Origin: Neoarius graeffei
Taxonomy: Eukaryota > Chordata > Actinopteri > Siluriformes > Ariidae
DNA length: 64,000 nt
Assembly (NCBI RefSeq): GCF_027579695.1
Contig: NC_083575.1
Coordinates: forward strand, 35,231,382-35,295,381
Direction: 5' to 3'
Below are positions 11,318-23,168 of the stretch, piece after piece (position 1 is the first letter of the stretch; each line of letters starts with the position of its first letter). Both the position numbers and the translations under genes were made by a program. The notes under the pieces are model-generated. The model saw only the letters and a program-made list of their open reading frames with translations. It was not told where the DNA came from and ran no database searches.

Positions 11318-12327
11318 CCATCCTTAAAAAAAAATCCGTTTCCTGTCCACCAGGTGAGCAAAAAAATTTTCAGTCGGGAGGGAGGGATTTTTTTTTTTTA
11401 TATATGGATGAATAAGAAATTGCAATGCTGTGTTTGCTTTTTCTTTCAGTACTTTTTTATTACAAAAGCAGACACATTTAATACAACATGATGGTTTAAT
11501 CAACTGAAACTTGTATAAAAACTGTAAGTTAGCATTTTAAATGCTGACTGCAACATTTGCAAAACTTTTACAAAGGTACTTGAAATGTCCGACACACGGA
11601 CTTTTTGTAGTTCTAAATCGAGCGTTAGGCCTAGTTCGGATGAAATTACACTATTAAAATGATCACTGAATGATTTGTTTTTCTGAATCTTTACTATTTT
11701 GTTGTTCGCTAGAATACCATTTTGCGATTTCACACTTAAGCAAATGTTTGAAAACTCCGGATCTCCTTCCTTCATGGTGGCTGCCATTTTTTTGTGCCGC
11801 ACGGCGCATGCGCAGAGCTGATTTGACAGGGCTTTCCACAAGCGCCGGCTGCGGCCACACAATTAAGTCCAGCCGGCTACTTTAATGACTATTTTTGTAG
11901 CCCACAGGCTCTAAATATTAATTTTCGATTTTAATAAAATTAAATGTTTATCTAATGGACTGACAATAATGTCAAACTGAACCGCACTCATTTAAGTTGT
12001 GATTCGCGCTGTTTGTACCGATAATAACCACAAATTCCCCGCCGACTTCGTTGATCAGGGGAGAGTAACTCATCTGCGGCCCCGACATGCGGTGTGCGCA
12101 CGCGCACTCGGCGGAGGCAGTAGTGTGCGTGTGCACTCGGCGGAGGCAGTATGAGCCTTAGTGGAAAGCCCTGGGAATGCGTAAATGTCAATTTCGAGTT
12201 TAGATTTACGAGCCCAAAAAAAATGTCGAAAAACCGGCGTTAAAAAAAAAAATTTCACCAGCACAAACGGCACTCACCCGGCCGGTGGACCGGAAACAGA
12301 ACATTTTTTAATAATGGCCCCATTGGA
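11318..12327. mobile_element. ~1-kb non-autonomous DNA element with imperfect TIRs
   Basis: The left end has ggccatccttaaaa, then gtttcctgtccacc. The right end, read in reverse, has ggccattattaaaa, then gtttccggtccacc. The imperfect inverted ends span about 45 bp. An open minus-strand frame inside (11500-11862, 120 codons) has no domain I recognise. I could not settle a target duplication, so the superfamily is open. Confidence 0.55.
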
Positions 12328-12359
12328 ATGACATCCTGACCTTCTTTTGGTGGACTTCC

Positions 12360-12431
12360 CCCCCATTATTGTAAAGCGACCTTGGATATGAGTAAGGCAG
12401 TATAGAAATTTAACTTATTACTATTATTATT
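12360..12431 (+). repeat. LINE-type 3' tail with (TTA)n
   Basis: Text of the form tgtaaagcgaccttgg ... followed by ATT repeats is the common 3' end of a fish non-LTR element. Only the tail is present, and a SINE interrupts its microsatellite. Confidence 0.5.
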
Positions 12432-12803
12432 ATCCATCCATTATCTGTAGCTGCTTATCCTGTCCTACAGGGTCGCAGGCAAGCTGGAGCCTATCCCAGC
12501 TGACTATGGGCGAAAGGCAGGGTACACCCTGGACAAGTCGCCAGGTCATCACAGGGCTGACACATAGACACAGACAACCATTCACACCCACATTCACACC
12601 TACGCTCAATTTAGAGTCACCAGTTAACCTAACCTGCATGTCTTTGGACTGTGGGGGAAACCGGAGCACCCGGAGGAAACCCACGCGGACACGGGGAGAA
12701 CATGCAAACTCCACACAGAAAGGCCCTCGCCGGCCACGGGGCTCGAACCCGGACCTTCTTGCTGTGAGGTGACAGTGCTAACCACTACACCACCATGCCG
12801 CCC
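12432..12803 (-). mobile_element. V-SINE (minus) in (TTA)n tract
   Basis: Full-length reverse copy inserted within the ATT-repeat tail of a LINE fragment. TTA repeats continue on its right to about 12838. Confidence 0.88.
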
Positions 12804-12804
12804 C

Positions 12805-12842
<38 letters not shown>

Positions 12843-13047
12843 ACTGTTGATGTGCTAAATGACCAGAGTTTTATGATCATTACCAGTGATCTGGTATTCT
12901 GTCCTCCAGACTGTTTGTAATTTGTTTAATCAAAGAACATTCAGATCTCTTATCAGACTGACCGAGGCATGGATTTAAACAATACAGTACTCCATTTCTT
13001 GACAACCTTCAGCAAAAAATAAAATAAAATAAATAATTTTCATAGCA

Positions 13048-13427
13048 GGGCGGCATGGTGGTGTAGTGGTTAGCGCTGTCGCCTCACAGCAAGAAGGTCC
13101 TGGGTTCGAGCCCCGTGGCCGGCAAGGGCCTTTCTGTGCGGAGTTTGCATGTTCTCCCCGTGTCCGCGTGGGTTTCCTCCGGGTGCTCCGGTTTCCCCCA
13201 CAGTCCAAAGACATGCAGGTTAGGTTAACTGGTGACTCTAAATTGATCGTAGGTGTGAATGTGAGTGTGAATGGTTGTCTGTGTCTATGTGTCAGCCCTG
13301 TGATGACCTGGCGACTTGTCCAGGGTGTACCCCGCCTTTCGCCCATAGTCAGCTGGGATAGGCTCCAGCTTGCCTGCGACCCTGTAGAACAGGATAAAGC
13401 GGCTACAGATAATGAGATGAGATGAGA
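13048..13427 (+). mobile_element. V-SINE (plus), full length
   Basis: Forward copy with A-box-like tagtggttagcgc and B-box-like gggttcgagcc, a conserved centre, a LINE-like 3' part and ATGAG repeats. The target duplication is ttttcatagca (13037-13047 and 13428-13438). Confidence 0.93.
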
Positions 13428-13438
13428 TTTTCATAGCA

Positions 13439-13990
13439 ATTAGCTTACTCGGTTAAATTACAGCTTTCAGAAAACAAAAAGGACTTGTTAATGATAGCAT
13501 AATATAAAACATCACTACTGATAAGTGACAGTCGAGGAGAGAACAAACAGGCAGAAAGATAAATGCAGTAAGAGGTTCCCTGGTCAGCTGTCAGTAAGCT
13601 TTGCTATGCTAAGCTCTTATTAATTAAGGTCTATGTATTTTTTATATTTTTTTTAAACCTGATGACATTTTGAATGTCTCAGGCAACTGGCAATGCACTT
13701 AAATGAGCTCTGGCTTACAGAGACAGAAGCCTTTTAATTATTTCTTGCACAGGACAGAAAAGAAAACACCTGCGAGAGCATAGGGGGGTCATTTTTGTTG
13801 ACAGACCATGCTGCTTTGCATACATCAGCTTTTTAAATCAGATCTGAACTATTAGTAAAAGAAAAAAAAGGCAGAATGATGCGGGGAAAAAAAAACATTG
13901 AGTGAGCGACTGTTCAGCAGTTAGAAACACCTTGTTGACAAGAGAGGTCAGATGAAACTGGCCAGATGGTTTGAGCTACCAGAAAGGATA
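13439..13990. other. Unassigned stretch
   Basis: AT-rich. No gene or recognisable element seen. Confidence 0.45.
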
Positions 13991-15129
13991 TACAGTGTCT
14001 TGCAAAAGTATTCATCCCCCTTGGTGTTTGTCCTGTTTTGTTGCATTACAAGCTGGAATTAAAATGGATTTTTGGAGGGTTAGCACCATTTGATTGACAC
14101 AACATGCCTACCACTTTAAAGGTGAAAATTGTTATTTTATTGTGACACAAACAATAATTAAGATGAAACAAAATAGAAATCTGGAGTGGGCATAGGTATT
14201 CACCCCCTTTTGTATGAAACCCCTAAATAAGAGCTGGTCCAACCAATTCACTTCATAAGTCACATAATTAGTTGATTAAGATCCACCTGTGTGCAATCAA
14301 AGTGTCACATGATCTGTCACATGATGTCTGTATAAATCAACCTGTTCTGGAAGGATCCTGACTCTGCTACACTACTAAGCAAGCAACATGAAAACCAAGG
14401 AGCCTCCAAACAGGTCAGAGACAAAGTTGTGGAGAAGTATAGATCAGGGTTGGGTCATAAAAAATATCCCAAACTTTGAATATCCCATGGAGCACCATTA
14501 AATCCATTATAGCAAAATGGAAAGAATATGGCACCACTACAAACCTGACAAGAGAAAGCCGTCCACCAAAACTCACAGACCGGGCAAGGAGGGCATTAAT
14601 CAGAGATGCAACAAAGACACCAAAGATAACACTGAAGGAGCTGCAAAGATCCACAGCGGAGATGGGAATATCTGTCCATACGACCACTTTAAGCCATACA
14701 CTCCACAGAGTGGGGCTTTATGGAAGAGTGGCCAGAAAAAAAGTAATTGCTTTAGAAAACACATTTGGAGTTTGCCCACCAGCATGTGGCAGACTCTCCA
14801 AACACATGGAAGAAGAGTCTCTCGTCAAATGAGACTAAAATTGATCTTTTTGGCGATCATGGGAAACACCATGTGTGGCGCAAACCCAACACTCTGAGAA
14901 CACCATTCCTACAATAAAGCATGGTGGTGGCAGCATCATGCTGTGGGGATGTTTTTCATCTGCAGGGACAGGAAAGCTGGTCAAGACTGAAGGAAAGATG
15001 GATGACACTAAATACAGGGCAATTCTGGGGGAAAACCTGTTTGAGTCAGCCAGAGGTTTGAGACTGAGATGAAGGTTCACGGTCCAGCAGGACTTCTTCT
15101 TCTTCTGGCTGCTCCCAATTAGGGGTCGC

Positions 15130-17405
15130 CACAGCCGATCTTTCGTCTCCATTGCTCCCTGTCTTCTGCATCGCTCCCTGTCTTCTGCATCCTTCTCTAC
15201 CACACCTGCCACTTTCATGTCCTCTCTCACCACATCCATGTATCTCCTCGTTTTCGTGTGCCTGGCAGCTCCATCCTCAACATTCTCCTTCCAACATGCT
15301 CTGCATCTCTTCTCAGGATGTGCCCATACCATCTCAGTCTCATCTCTCTTGGCTTAATTCCCAAGCTCTCCACATGTGCTGTCCCTCTGATGTGCTCGTT
15401 CCTTATCCTGTCCAACTTTGTCACTCCCATCGCAAACCTTAACATCCTCAACTCTGCCACCTCCAACTTTGCCTCCTGTCTCTTTGTTAAGGGTACGGTC
15501 TCCAATCCATACATCACAGCTGGTATCACTACTGTCTTATACATCTTACCTTTCACTTTTGCTGGGACTTTCCTATCACAAATGACTCCCGAAATCTTTC
15601 TCCAACTGCTCCACCCTGCCTGCACTTTCTTTCTCACCTCACTATCACAGACCCCATTTTCCTGCACAGTTGACCCCAAGTACTTGAATTCGCCAACTTT
15701 CTTTACATCTGCTCCTTGCATCTTCACTACACTCTCATCCCCATTCTCATTGATGCACATGTATTCTGTTTTGCTACTGCTCACCTTCATTCCTCTTCGT
15801 TCCAATGCATACCTTATTCTCTCCAAACCCAGCTCAACCTCCTTTCCACTTTCACCACATATCACAATATCATCTGCAAACATCATGTTCCATGGTGACT
15901 CTTGCCTTATTTCGTCCGTCAAACTATCCATCACTATGGCAAACAAGAAAGGACTCAAAGCAGATCCTTGATGGAGTCCCACCTTCACCTTGAACCATTC
16001 AGTTGTTCCAACTGCACACCTCACTGCTGTTTCACTGTTCTCATACATGTCTTGCACCACTCTAATATACACTACCATTCAAAAGTTTGGGGTCACCCAG
16101 CCAATTTTGTGTTTTCCATGAAAAGTCACACTTTTATTTCCCACCATAAGTTGTAAAATGAATAGAAAATATAGTCAAGACATTTTTCTGGCCATTTTGA
16201 GCATTTAATCGACCCCACAAATGTGATGCTCCAGAAACTCAATCTGCTCAAAGGAAGGTCAGTTTTATAGCTTCTCTAAAGAGCTAAACTGTTTTCAGCT
16301 GTGCTAACATGATTGTACAAGGGTTTTCTAATCCTCCATTAGCCTTCTGAGGCAATGAGCAAACACATTGTACCATTAGAACACTGGAGTGAGAGTTGCT
16401 GGAAATGGGCCTCTATACACCTACTGTATGTAGATATTGCAGCAAAAACCAGACATTTAGTAGAATTTAGCTAGAATAGTCATTTACCACATTAGCAATG
16501 TATAGAGTGTATTTCTGATTAGTTTAAAGTGATCTTCATTGAAAAGAACAGTGCTTTTCTTTCAAAAATAAGGACATTTCAAAGTGACCCCAAACTTTTG
16601 AACGGTAGTGTACTTCTCATTCACTCCACACTTTCTCATACAGTACCATAACTCATCTCTCGGCACTCTATCATATGCCTTCTCCAGGTCTACAAACACA
16701 CAATGTAGCTTTCTCTGGCCTTCCCTGTACTTCTCCATTAACATTCTTAAAGCAAAAATTGCATCCAACGTGCTCTTCCTTGGCATAAACCCGTACTGCT
16801 GTTCACAGATTGCTACCTCTCTTCTCAATCTCGCCTCTAATACCCTTTCCCATAGCTTCATGGTGTGGCTCATCAATTTTATCCCTCTGTAATTACTGCA
16901 GCTCTGTACATCTCCCTTATTCTTGTATATTGGGACTAGCACACTTTCTCCATTCAACTGGCATTTTCTCATTTTCTAGGATCTTATTAAACAATCTCGT
17001 TAGGAACTCCACAGCCGTCTCACCCAAACATCTCCGAGCCTCAATCGGGATACCATCTGGTCCGACTGCTTTCCCAGTCTTCATTCTTTTCATGGCTGCC
17101 CTCACCTCATCCTTACTAACCAACTCTGCTTCCTGATTTGCTGGCTCCAACGAATCTGACCTTTTCTCTCTTGGATTCTCCTCATTTAATAAATCCTCAA
17201 AGTACTCTTTCCACCTTCTTAATCCACTCTCTTTGTTTGTCAGCACATTTCCATTTACATCTTTCATCACTCTTACCTGCTGTACATCCCTCACTTCCCT
17301 GTTTCTCTGCCTAGCTAGTCTGTACAGGTCTTTCTCTCCTTCTTTGGTATCCAGTCTTTTGTACAACTCCTGGTCTCTTTTCAATCCGCATGTTAGATTT
17401 GGCAC
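15130..17405 (-). pseudogene. RTE-type reverse transcriptase, MITE-split and frameshifted
   Basis: Reading on the minus strand: linker and fingers with KAVGPDGIPIE; VPIYKNKGDVQSCSNYRGI; the first catalytic block FVDLEKAYDRVPR; GLHQGSALSPFLF; the catalytic MMFADDIV; then FKYLGSTVQ and the long C-terminus LRWYGHILRR. Breaks: a 2-base loss near 16953 shifts frame between EWRK and SVLVPIY; a MITE splits NEKY from IRVVQDMY; the C-terminus near 15230 shifts frame again. MITE plus TA duplication is 543 bp, a multiple of three, so its precise removal rejoins the frame. The endonuclease half is missing through 5' truncation. Confidence 0.88.
16070..16610. mobile_element. 541-bp TA-flanked MITE (Tc1/mariner-type)
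   Basis: The ends are cactaccattcaaaagtttg and, mirrored, caaacttttgaacggtagtg, with TA on both sides (16068-16069 and 16611-16612). No coding capacity. It is inserted in the reverse transcriptase region of the RTE LINE. Confidence 0.9.
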
Positions 17406-18049
17406 AGTTTTACGCCGGATGCCCTTCCTGACGCAACCCTCTCCAATTTATCCGGGCTTGGGACCGGCACCAAGAGTATGCTTATGCACCCCCAGTGGCT
17501 GGATTACGGTCCAGCAGAACAATGACCCTAAACATACTACTAAAGCTACACTGGAGTGGTTTAAAGGGAAACATTTAAATGTCTTGGAATGGCCTCATCA
17601 AAGCCCAGACCTCAATTCAATTGAGGATCTGTGGCATAACTTGGAGATTGCTGTACACCAACACAACCCATCTAACTTGAAGGAGTCGGAGCAGCTTTGC
17701 CCTGAGGAACGGGCAAAAATCCCAGTTGCTAGATGTGCTAAGCTAATAGAGACATACCCCAAGAGACTTGCAGCTGTAATTGCAGCAGAAGGTGGCTCTA
17801 CAAAGGATCGACTTTGGGGGTGTGTGAATACCTAGGCACACTCCAGAATTCTGTTTTTTTTTTTCATCTTAATTATTGTTTGTGTCACAATAAAACAACT
17901 ATTTTCACCTTTAAAGTGGTAGGCATGTTGTGTAAATCAAATGGTGCTAACCCTCCAAAAATCCATTTTAATTCTAGCTTGTAATGCGACAAAACAGGAC
18001 AAACACCAAGGGGGATGAAAACTTTTGCAAGACACTGTTGTAACTCAAA

Positions 18050-18223
18050 TAATCACTTTGTGTATGCCAAGATGCTTTTCTGCTCATCACAGTTGTAAAG
18101 AGTGCTTATTGGAATTAACATAGACTTCCTTTCAGCTCAAACCTGTCTGGTAGCAACAACAATGCCACAGTTAAAGTCACAGAGATCACATTTTCCCCCA
18201 TTCTGATGTTTGATGTGAACATC
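18050..18223. repeat. Interspersed repeat, left half (target of hAT)
   Basis: Text such as gatgtttgatgtgaacat is shared with 27516-27665 (right half) and with a second, diverged copy at about 28420-28885. The hAT insertion cuts this copy in two. Confidence 0.65.
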
Positions 18224-18573
18224 ATCTGAAGCAGGGCTTTACATGAACTTTTTTGCTCACCGGCCACTGTGGCTAGTGGTTTTCCCGAGTCACTAGCCAT
18301 TCAGCCTTTTCACTAGCCACAATTTTGTTGCCAGGAAATCGCATTTTTTTCTTCACCATGATATGTTAAAGTTCGGAAGATCTAGATTTAATTATGAATG
18401 GCAGCGTATAATGTATCTCTACAGTAGCACTCATGTATTCAGTGCTGTTAAGGTAGCTCCCTATATGAAAACATGCAACCAATTCAGACAAAAATATAAA
18501 CAGAGTATTCTGTTTATTGAACTCAAATTCAAGCCCCTTACAATATGAAATATCGTATAATATGAAAAATAAC

Positions 18574-18973
18574 GGGCGGCACGGTGGTGTAGTGGTTAGC
18601 GCTGTCGCCTCACAGCAAGAAGGTCCTGAGTTCGAGCCCCGGGGCCGGCGAGGGCCTTTCTGTGTGGAGTTTGCATGTTCTCCCCGTGTCCGCGTGGGTT
18701 TCCTCCGGGTGCTCCGGTTTCCCCCACAGTCCAAAGACATGCAGGTTAGGTTAACTGGTGACTCTAAATTGACCGTAGGTGTGAATGTGAGTGTGAATGG
18801 TTGTCTGTGTCTATGTGTCAGCCCTGTGATGACCTGGCGACTTGTCCAGGGTGTACCCCGCCTTTCGCCCGTAGTCAGCTGGGATAGGCTCCAGCTTGCC
18901 TGCGACCCTGTAGAAGGATAAAGTGGCTAGAGATAATGAGATGAGATGAGATGAGATGAGATCATGAGATGAG
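18574..18973 (+). mobile_element. V-SINE 1 of the duplicated block (plus)
   Basis: Forward copy with its own duplication atgaaaaataac (18562-18573 and 18974-18985). Diagnostic text in the head is gaaggtcctgagttcgag. Confidence 0.93.
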
Positions 18974-19379
18974 ATGAAAAATAACATTCAGTACAACTGA
19001 ACTGATTCTAACATTAAAAGTCCAATTTAAAACATTTATCAATGAAAACATTTGATGTTTTGATATGCAAGTATTATGTGTATTATCAAGTATTATTATG
19101 TACATTATGTATTATCTATTAATAGTGTGTGTGTGAACATGTGTCGAGAGAGACATTAAATGTCCTCATGACATTCATCATCAGATGAATCTGAATGGTC
19201 CATGAAAAATGGTCTTTGTGACCTGAGGCTTCCAGCAGACCATAAGTTGATAGCTGGGGCGAGATCAACTTCTTTCCAATCACGTGAACGTTTCTAAACA
19301 GCAGCTCCATCCTCTCCAGCTCAGCCGACTTCATGACAGCCAGGGACTGAAAGCAGTGGTGTCCTGGAGTGAACCAACC

Positions 19380-19660
19380 GTCTTTGCCAGTTTTGATGTT
19401 ATAGTACTGATGTGTGCATTTGACTTTTCGTGGTCCTTTATACTGTAGTTTCGAGTTTAAGATTACTGGTGCCTGTCTTTGCCATACTTTCTACAGTCTT
19501 CGCAGTACAGGGTATTTTCAGTTTTGCTATGAACTAGCCAATCTCGCCCGAACTTCCATTTGTCACTGAACTGTCTTATCTTCCTATTAGCGTCTTGTTC
19601 ATCTCCATGGCCGTAGCCAGCTCTGAGGCCCCCACGGTCCAGACCTCGGTCATTTTTAAG
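19380..19660 (-). pseudogene. hAT-associated zinc-finger transposase fragment, copy 1
   Basis: The minus strand reads KWKFGRDWLVHSKTENTLYC, then EDCRKYGKDR, then after a frame break DHEKSNAH. This pattern (aromatic-rich start, Cys-x2-Cys, then His with a DHEKS..H motif) is the TTF-type/BED-like finger found at the N-terminus of some hAT transposases and their host relatives. It is broken by a stop and frameshift and lacks the catalytic core. Copy 2 lies 2036 bp downstream. Confidence 0.65.
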
Positions 19661-19945
19661 AGCTGAAAATACATTTGTACGCTAAATGTTCAACTGGATA
19701 AAAAAAAGAATAACATTAAAATGTCTTCGTAAAAAGTGCATTATGTTAAACGCTGATTCTGTCTTCTGTGTCTGTTTCGTGCGCACGGCTCTGAGACCAA
19801 GAACACAAAAGCGAATGAGCGCGCGACTCGGTGGAGGAATGCAGTACAGGAGACATGGGGTTTCCATGGTAACCATCAGCGCACTTTCATGAAGCTGTTA
19901 AATTGACATTTTCATAGCAGTGCAGTTGTAGCCTGCCTTGTTTGT

Positions 19946-20307
19946 CTCATCTCATTATCTCTAGCCGCTTTATCCTGTTCTATAGGGTCGCAGGCAAGCT
20001 GGAGCCTATCCCAGGTGACTATGGGCAAAAGGCGGGGTACACCCTGGACAAGTCGCCAGGTCATCACAGGGCTGACACATAGACACAGACAACCATTCAC
20101 ATTCACACCTACGGTCAATTTAGAGTCACCAGTTAACCTAACCTGCATGTCTTTGGACTGTGGGGGAAACCGGAGCACCTGGAGGAAGCCCACGCGGACA
20201 CGGGGAGAACATGCAAACTCCGCACAGAAAGGCTCTCGCCAGCCACGGGTCTCGAACCCGGACCTTCTTGCTGTGAGGCGACAGCGCTAACCACTACACC
20301 ACCGTAC
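19946..20307 (-). mobile_element. V-SINE (minus), duplicated-unit copy 1
   Basis: Reverse copy in the first duplicated unit. Its counterpart in the second unit is 21982-22346. Confidence 0.9.
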
Positions 20308-20614
20308 TGTAGAGTGGAAAGTTTCAACTTATGTTTGCCTTGGATAACTTTGCCCAAAATATGGTGGTGTATACTGATTTTTTTCCCAGAATTTTTTTTT
20401 GTGTAGGTGTAACGGATGCCAGATTGTTAATGTATGTTAGTTCCATAGGCTACATGGTTAGGGTATCTTTTGTCCTCATTGCTTGGGCCAGATCAAACCA
20501 TTAAACAAGCTTAAATTATTCTTACTCTTGCGACATACATGATTTTTTTTTTCAAAACTGACGATATTCAGTTCAAACACCATTAAAAGTAATTTCAGGA
20601 ATAGCTCTCTTGTG

Positions 20615-21009
20615 GGGCGGCATGGTGGTGTAGTGGTTAGCGCTGTCGCCTCACAGCAAGAAGGTCCTGAGTTCGAGCCCCGGGGCCGGCGAGGGCCTTT
20701 CTGTGTGGAGTTTGCATGTTCTCCCCGTGTCCGCGTGGGTTTCCTCCGGGTGCTCCGGTTTCCCCCACAGTCCAAAGACATGCAGGTTAGGTTAACTGGT
20801 GACTCTAAATTGAGCGTAGGTGTGAATGTGAGTGTGAATGGTTGTCTGTGTCTATGTGTCAGCCCTGTGATGACCTGGCGACTTGTCCAGGGTGTACCCC
20901 GCCTTTCGCCCGTAGTCAGCTGGGATAGGCTCCAGCTTGCCTGCGACCCTGTAGAAGGATAAAGTGGCTAGAGATAATGAGATGAGATGAGATGAGATCA
21001 TGAGATGAG
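20615..21009 (+). mobile_element. V-SINE 2, hybrid at duplication junction (plus)
   Basis: The left flank is ctcttgtg (20607-20614), identical to the left flank of SINE 3. The right flank is atgaaaaataac (21010-21021), identical to that of SINE 1. It therefore lacks a target duplication of its own and is a recombinant of SINEs 1 and 3. The cctgag text near 20665 already matches SINE 1, so the exchange lies in the first ~50 bp. Confidence 0.93.
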
Positions 21010-21415
21010 ATGAAAAATAACATTCAGTACAACTGAACTGATTCTAACATTAAAAGTCCAATTTAAAACATTTATCAATGAAAACATTTGATGTTTTGAT
21101 ATGCAAGTATTATGTGTATTATCAAGTATTATTATGTACATTATGTATTATCTATTAATAGTGTGTGTGTGAACATGTGTCGAGAGAGACATTAAATGTC
21201 CTCATGACATTCATCATCAGATGAATCTGAATGGTCCATGAAAAATGGTCTTTGTGACCTGAGGCTTCCAGCAGACCATAAGTTGATAGCTGGGGCGAGA
21301 TCAACTTCTTTCCAATCACGTGAACGTTTCTAAACAGCAGCTCCATCCTCTCCAGCTCAGCCGACTTCATGACAGCCAGGGACTGAAAACAGTGGTGTCC
21401 TGGAGTGAACCAGCC

Positions 21416-21696
21416 GTCTTTGCCAGTTTTGATGTTATAGTACCGATGTGTGCATTTGACTTTTCGTGGTCCTTTATACTGTAGTTTCGAGTTTAAGATT
21501 ACTGGTGCCTGTCTTTGCCATACTTTCTACAGTCTTCGCAGTACAGGGTATTTTCAGTTTTGCTATGAACTAGCCAATCTCGCCCGAACTTCCATTTGTC
21601 ATTGAACTGTCTTATCTTCCTATTAGCGTCTTGTTCATCTCCATGGCCGTAGCCAGCTCTGAGGCCCCCACGGTCCAGACCTCGGTCATTTTTAAG
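21416..21696 (-). pseudogene. hAT-associated zinc-finger fragment, copy 2
   Basis: Second tandem copy of the 19380-19660 fragment, with only scattered base differences and the same stops, so the duplication is recent and post-dates loss of function. Confidence 0.65.
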
Positions 21697-21981
21697 AGCT
21701 GAAAATACATTTGTACGCTAAATGTTCAACTGGATAAAAAAAAGAATAACATTAAAACGTCTTCGTAAAAAGTGCATTATGTTAAACGCTGATTCTGTCT
21801 TCTGTGTCTGTTTCGTGCGCACGGCTCTGAGACCAAGAACACAAAAGCGAATGACCCCGCAACTCGGTGGAGGAATGCAGTGCAGGAGACATGGGCTTTC
21901 CATGGTAACCATCAGCGCACTTTCATGAAGCTGTTAAATTGGCATTTTCATAGCAGTGCAGTTGTAGCCTGCCTTGTTTGT

Positions 21982-22346
21982 CTCATCTCATTATCTCTTG
22001 CCGCTTTATCCTGTTCTATAGGGTCGCAGGCAAGCTGGAGCCTATCCCAGCTGACTACGGACGAAAGGCGGGGTACACCCTGGACAAGTAACCAGGTCAT
22101 CACAGGGCTGACACATAGACACAGACAACCATTCACATTCACACCTACGGTCAATTTAGAGTCACCAGTTAACCTAACCTGCATGTCTTTGGACTGTGGG
22201 GGAAACCGGAGCACCTGGAGGAAGCCCACGCAGACACGGGGAGAACATGCAAACTCCGCACAGAAAGGCCCTCGCCAGCCATGGGTCTCGAACCCGGACC
22301 TTCTTGCTGTGAGGCGACAGCGCTAACCACTACACCACCGTGCCGT
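21982..22346 (-). mobile_element. V-SINE (minus), duplicated-unit copy 2
   Basis: Reverse copy in the second duplicated unit, counterpart of 19946-20307. Confidence 0.9.
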
Positions 22347-22648
22347 AGAGTGGAAAGTTTCAACTTATGTTTGCCTTGGATAACTTTGCCCAAAATATGG
22401 TGGTGTATACTGATTTTTTTCCCAGAATTTTTTTTTGTGTAGGTGTAATGGATGCCAGATTGTTAATGTATGTTAGTTCCATAGGCTACATGGTTAGGGT
22501 ATCTTTTGTCCTCATTGCTTGGGCCAGATCAAACCATTAAACAAGCTTAAATTATTCTTACTCTTGCCACATACATGATTTTTTTTCAAAACTGACGATA
22601 TTCAGTTCAAACACCATTAAAAGTAATTTCAGGAATAGCTCTCTTGTG

Positions 22649-23003
22649 GGGCGGCACGGTGGTGTAGTGGTTAGCGCTGTCGCCTCACAGCAAGAAGGTC
22701 CGGGTTCGAGCCCCGGGGCCGGCGAGGGCCTTTCTGTGTGGAGTTTGCATGTTCTCTGCGTGGGTTTCCTCCGGGTGCTCCGGTTTCCCCCACAGTCCAA
22801 AGACATGCAGGTTAGGTTAACTGGTGACTCTAAATTGACCATAGGTGTGAATGGTTGTCTGTGTCTATGTGTCAGCCCTATGATGACCTGGTGACTTGTC
22901 CAGGGTGTACCCCGCCTTTCTCCTGTAGTCAGCTGGGATAGGCTCCAGCTTGCCTGTGACCCTGTAGAACAGGATAAAGCAGCTAGAGATAATGAGATGA
23001 GAT
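22649..23003 (+). mobile_element. V-SINE 3 (plus), right border of duplication
   Basis: Forward copy with duplication ctcttgtg (22641-22648 and 23004-23011) and small private deletions: 11 bp before gcgtgggtttcc and 12 bp in the gtgaatg repeat. Confidence 0.92.
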
Positions 23004-23168
23004 CTCTTGTGTGATGTGTAATTCACCCCTCTCATTTAAATATGGCGAACATTTTTCAGCGCGCACTTTGTGCATCACGGACCTCGGTGATTTTAAAATG
23101 CTGCTCTGGCCCTGCTCATCTCTGCCCCTTTTTTCCTGAGCAGCAGAGCTTGAAACTCCAGCTGTATA

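Larger units (their letters stand above)
15094..17505 (-). mobile_element. RTE-clade LINE, 5'-truncated, in Tc1-like element
   Basis: A minus-strand LINE with reverse transcriptase and a (GAA)n-type 3' tail at 15094. It is flanked by acggtccagcaggac (15079-15093) and acggtccagcagaac (17506-17520), a 15-bp target duplication with one mismatch. It carries a 541-bp MITE at 16070-16610. Confidence 0.88.
14388..17806 (+). pseudogene. Tc1-like transposase, interrupted and decayed
   Basis: The start is ATG at 14388. The N-terminal helix-turn-helix is readable as NIPWSTIKSIIAKWKEYG, followed by a TDRARRALIRD linker. Frame slips and stops occur between 14450 and 15090. The gene is cut by the LINE at 15094 and resumes at 17506 with QQNNDPKHT and PDLNSIEDLWHN, then ends in the RLAAVIAA-type C-terminus. 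The second catalytic block has Asn where the family has Asp (QQNND versus QQDND), within the flanking duplication. It is non-functional. Confidence 0.85.
13993..18040 (+). mobile_element. Tc1-like element A, disrupted by LINE
   Basis: The left inverted repeat starts cagtgtcttgcaaaagtatt after TA at 13991-13992. The right end mirrors it, with acttttgcaagacactg at about 18021-18037. About 1.6 kb is the element itself. The rest is an RTE-type LINE inserted at 15094-17505. A second copy of the same family is at 41803-44313. Confidence 0.9.
18600..22670. repeat. 2.04-kb tandem duplication
   Basis: Two near-identical units with a constant offset of 2036 bp: 19119 matches 21155, and 19686 matches 21722. 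Each unit has a forward SINE, ~1 kb of hAT-derived DNA, a reverse SINE and ~280 bp of unique sequence. A third forward SINE closes the block. Confidence 0.95.

Noticed and set aside
15258..15971. 237-codon plus-strand open frame
   Set aside because: It is the reverse complement of the RTE reverse transcriptase, which has clear motifs on the minus strand.
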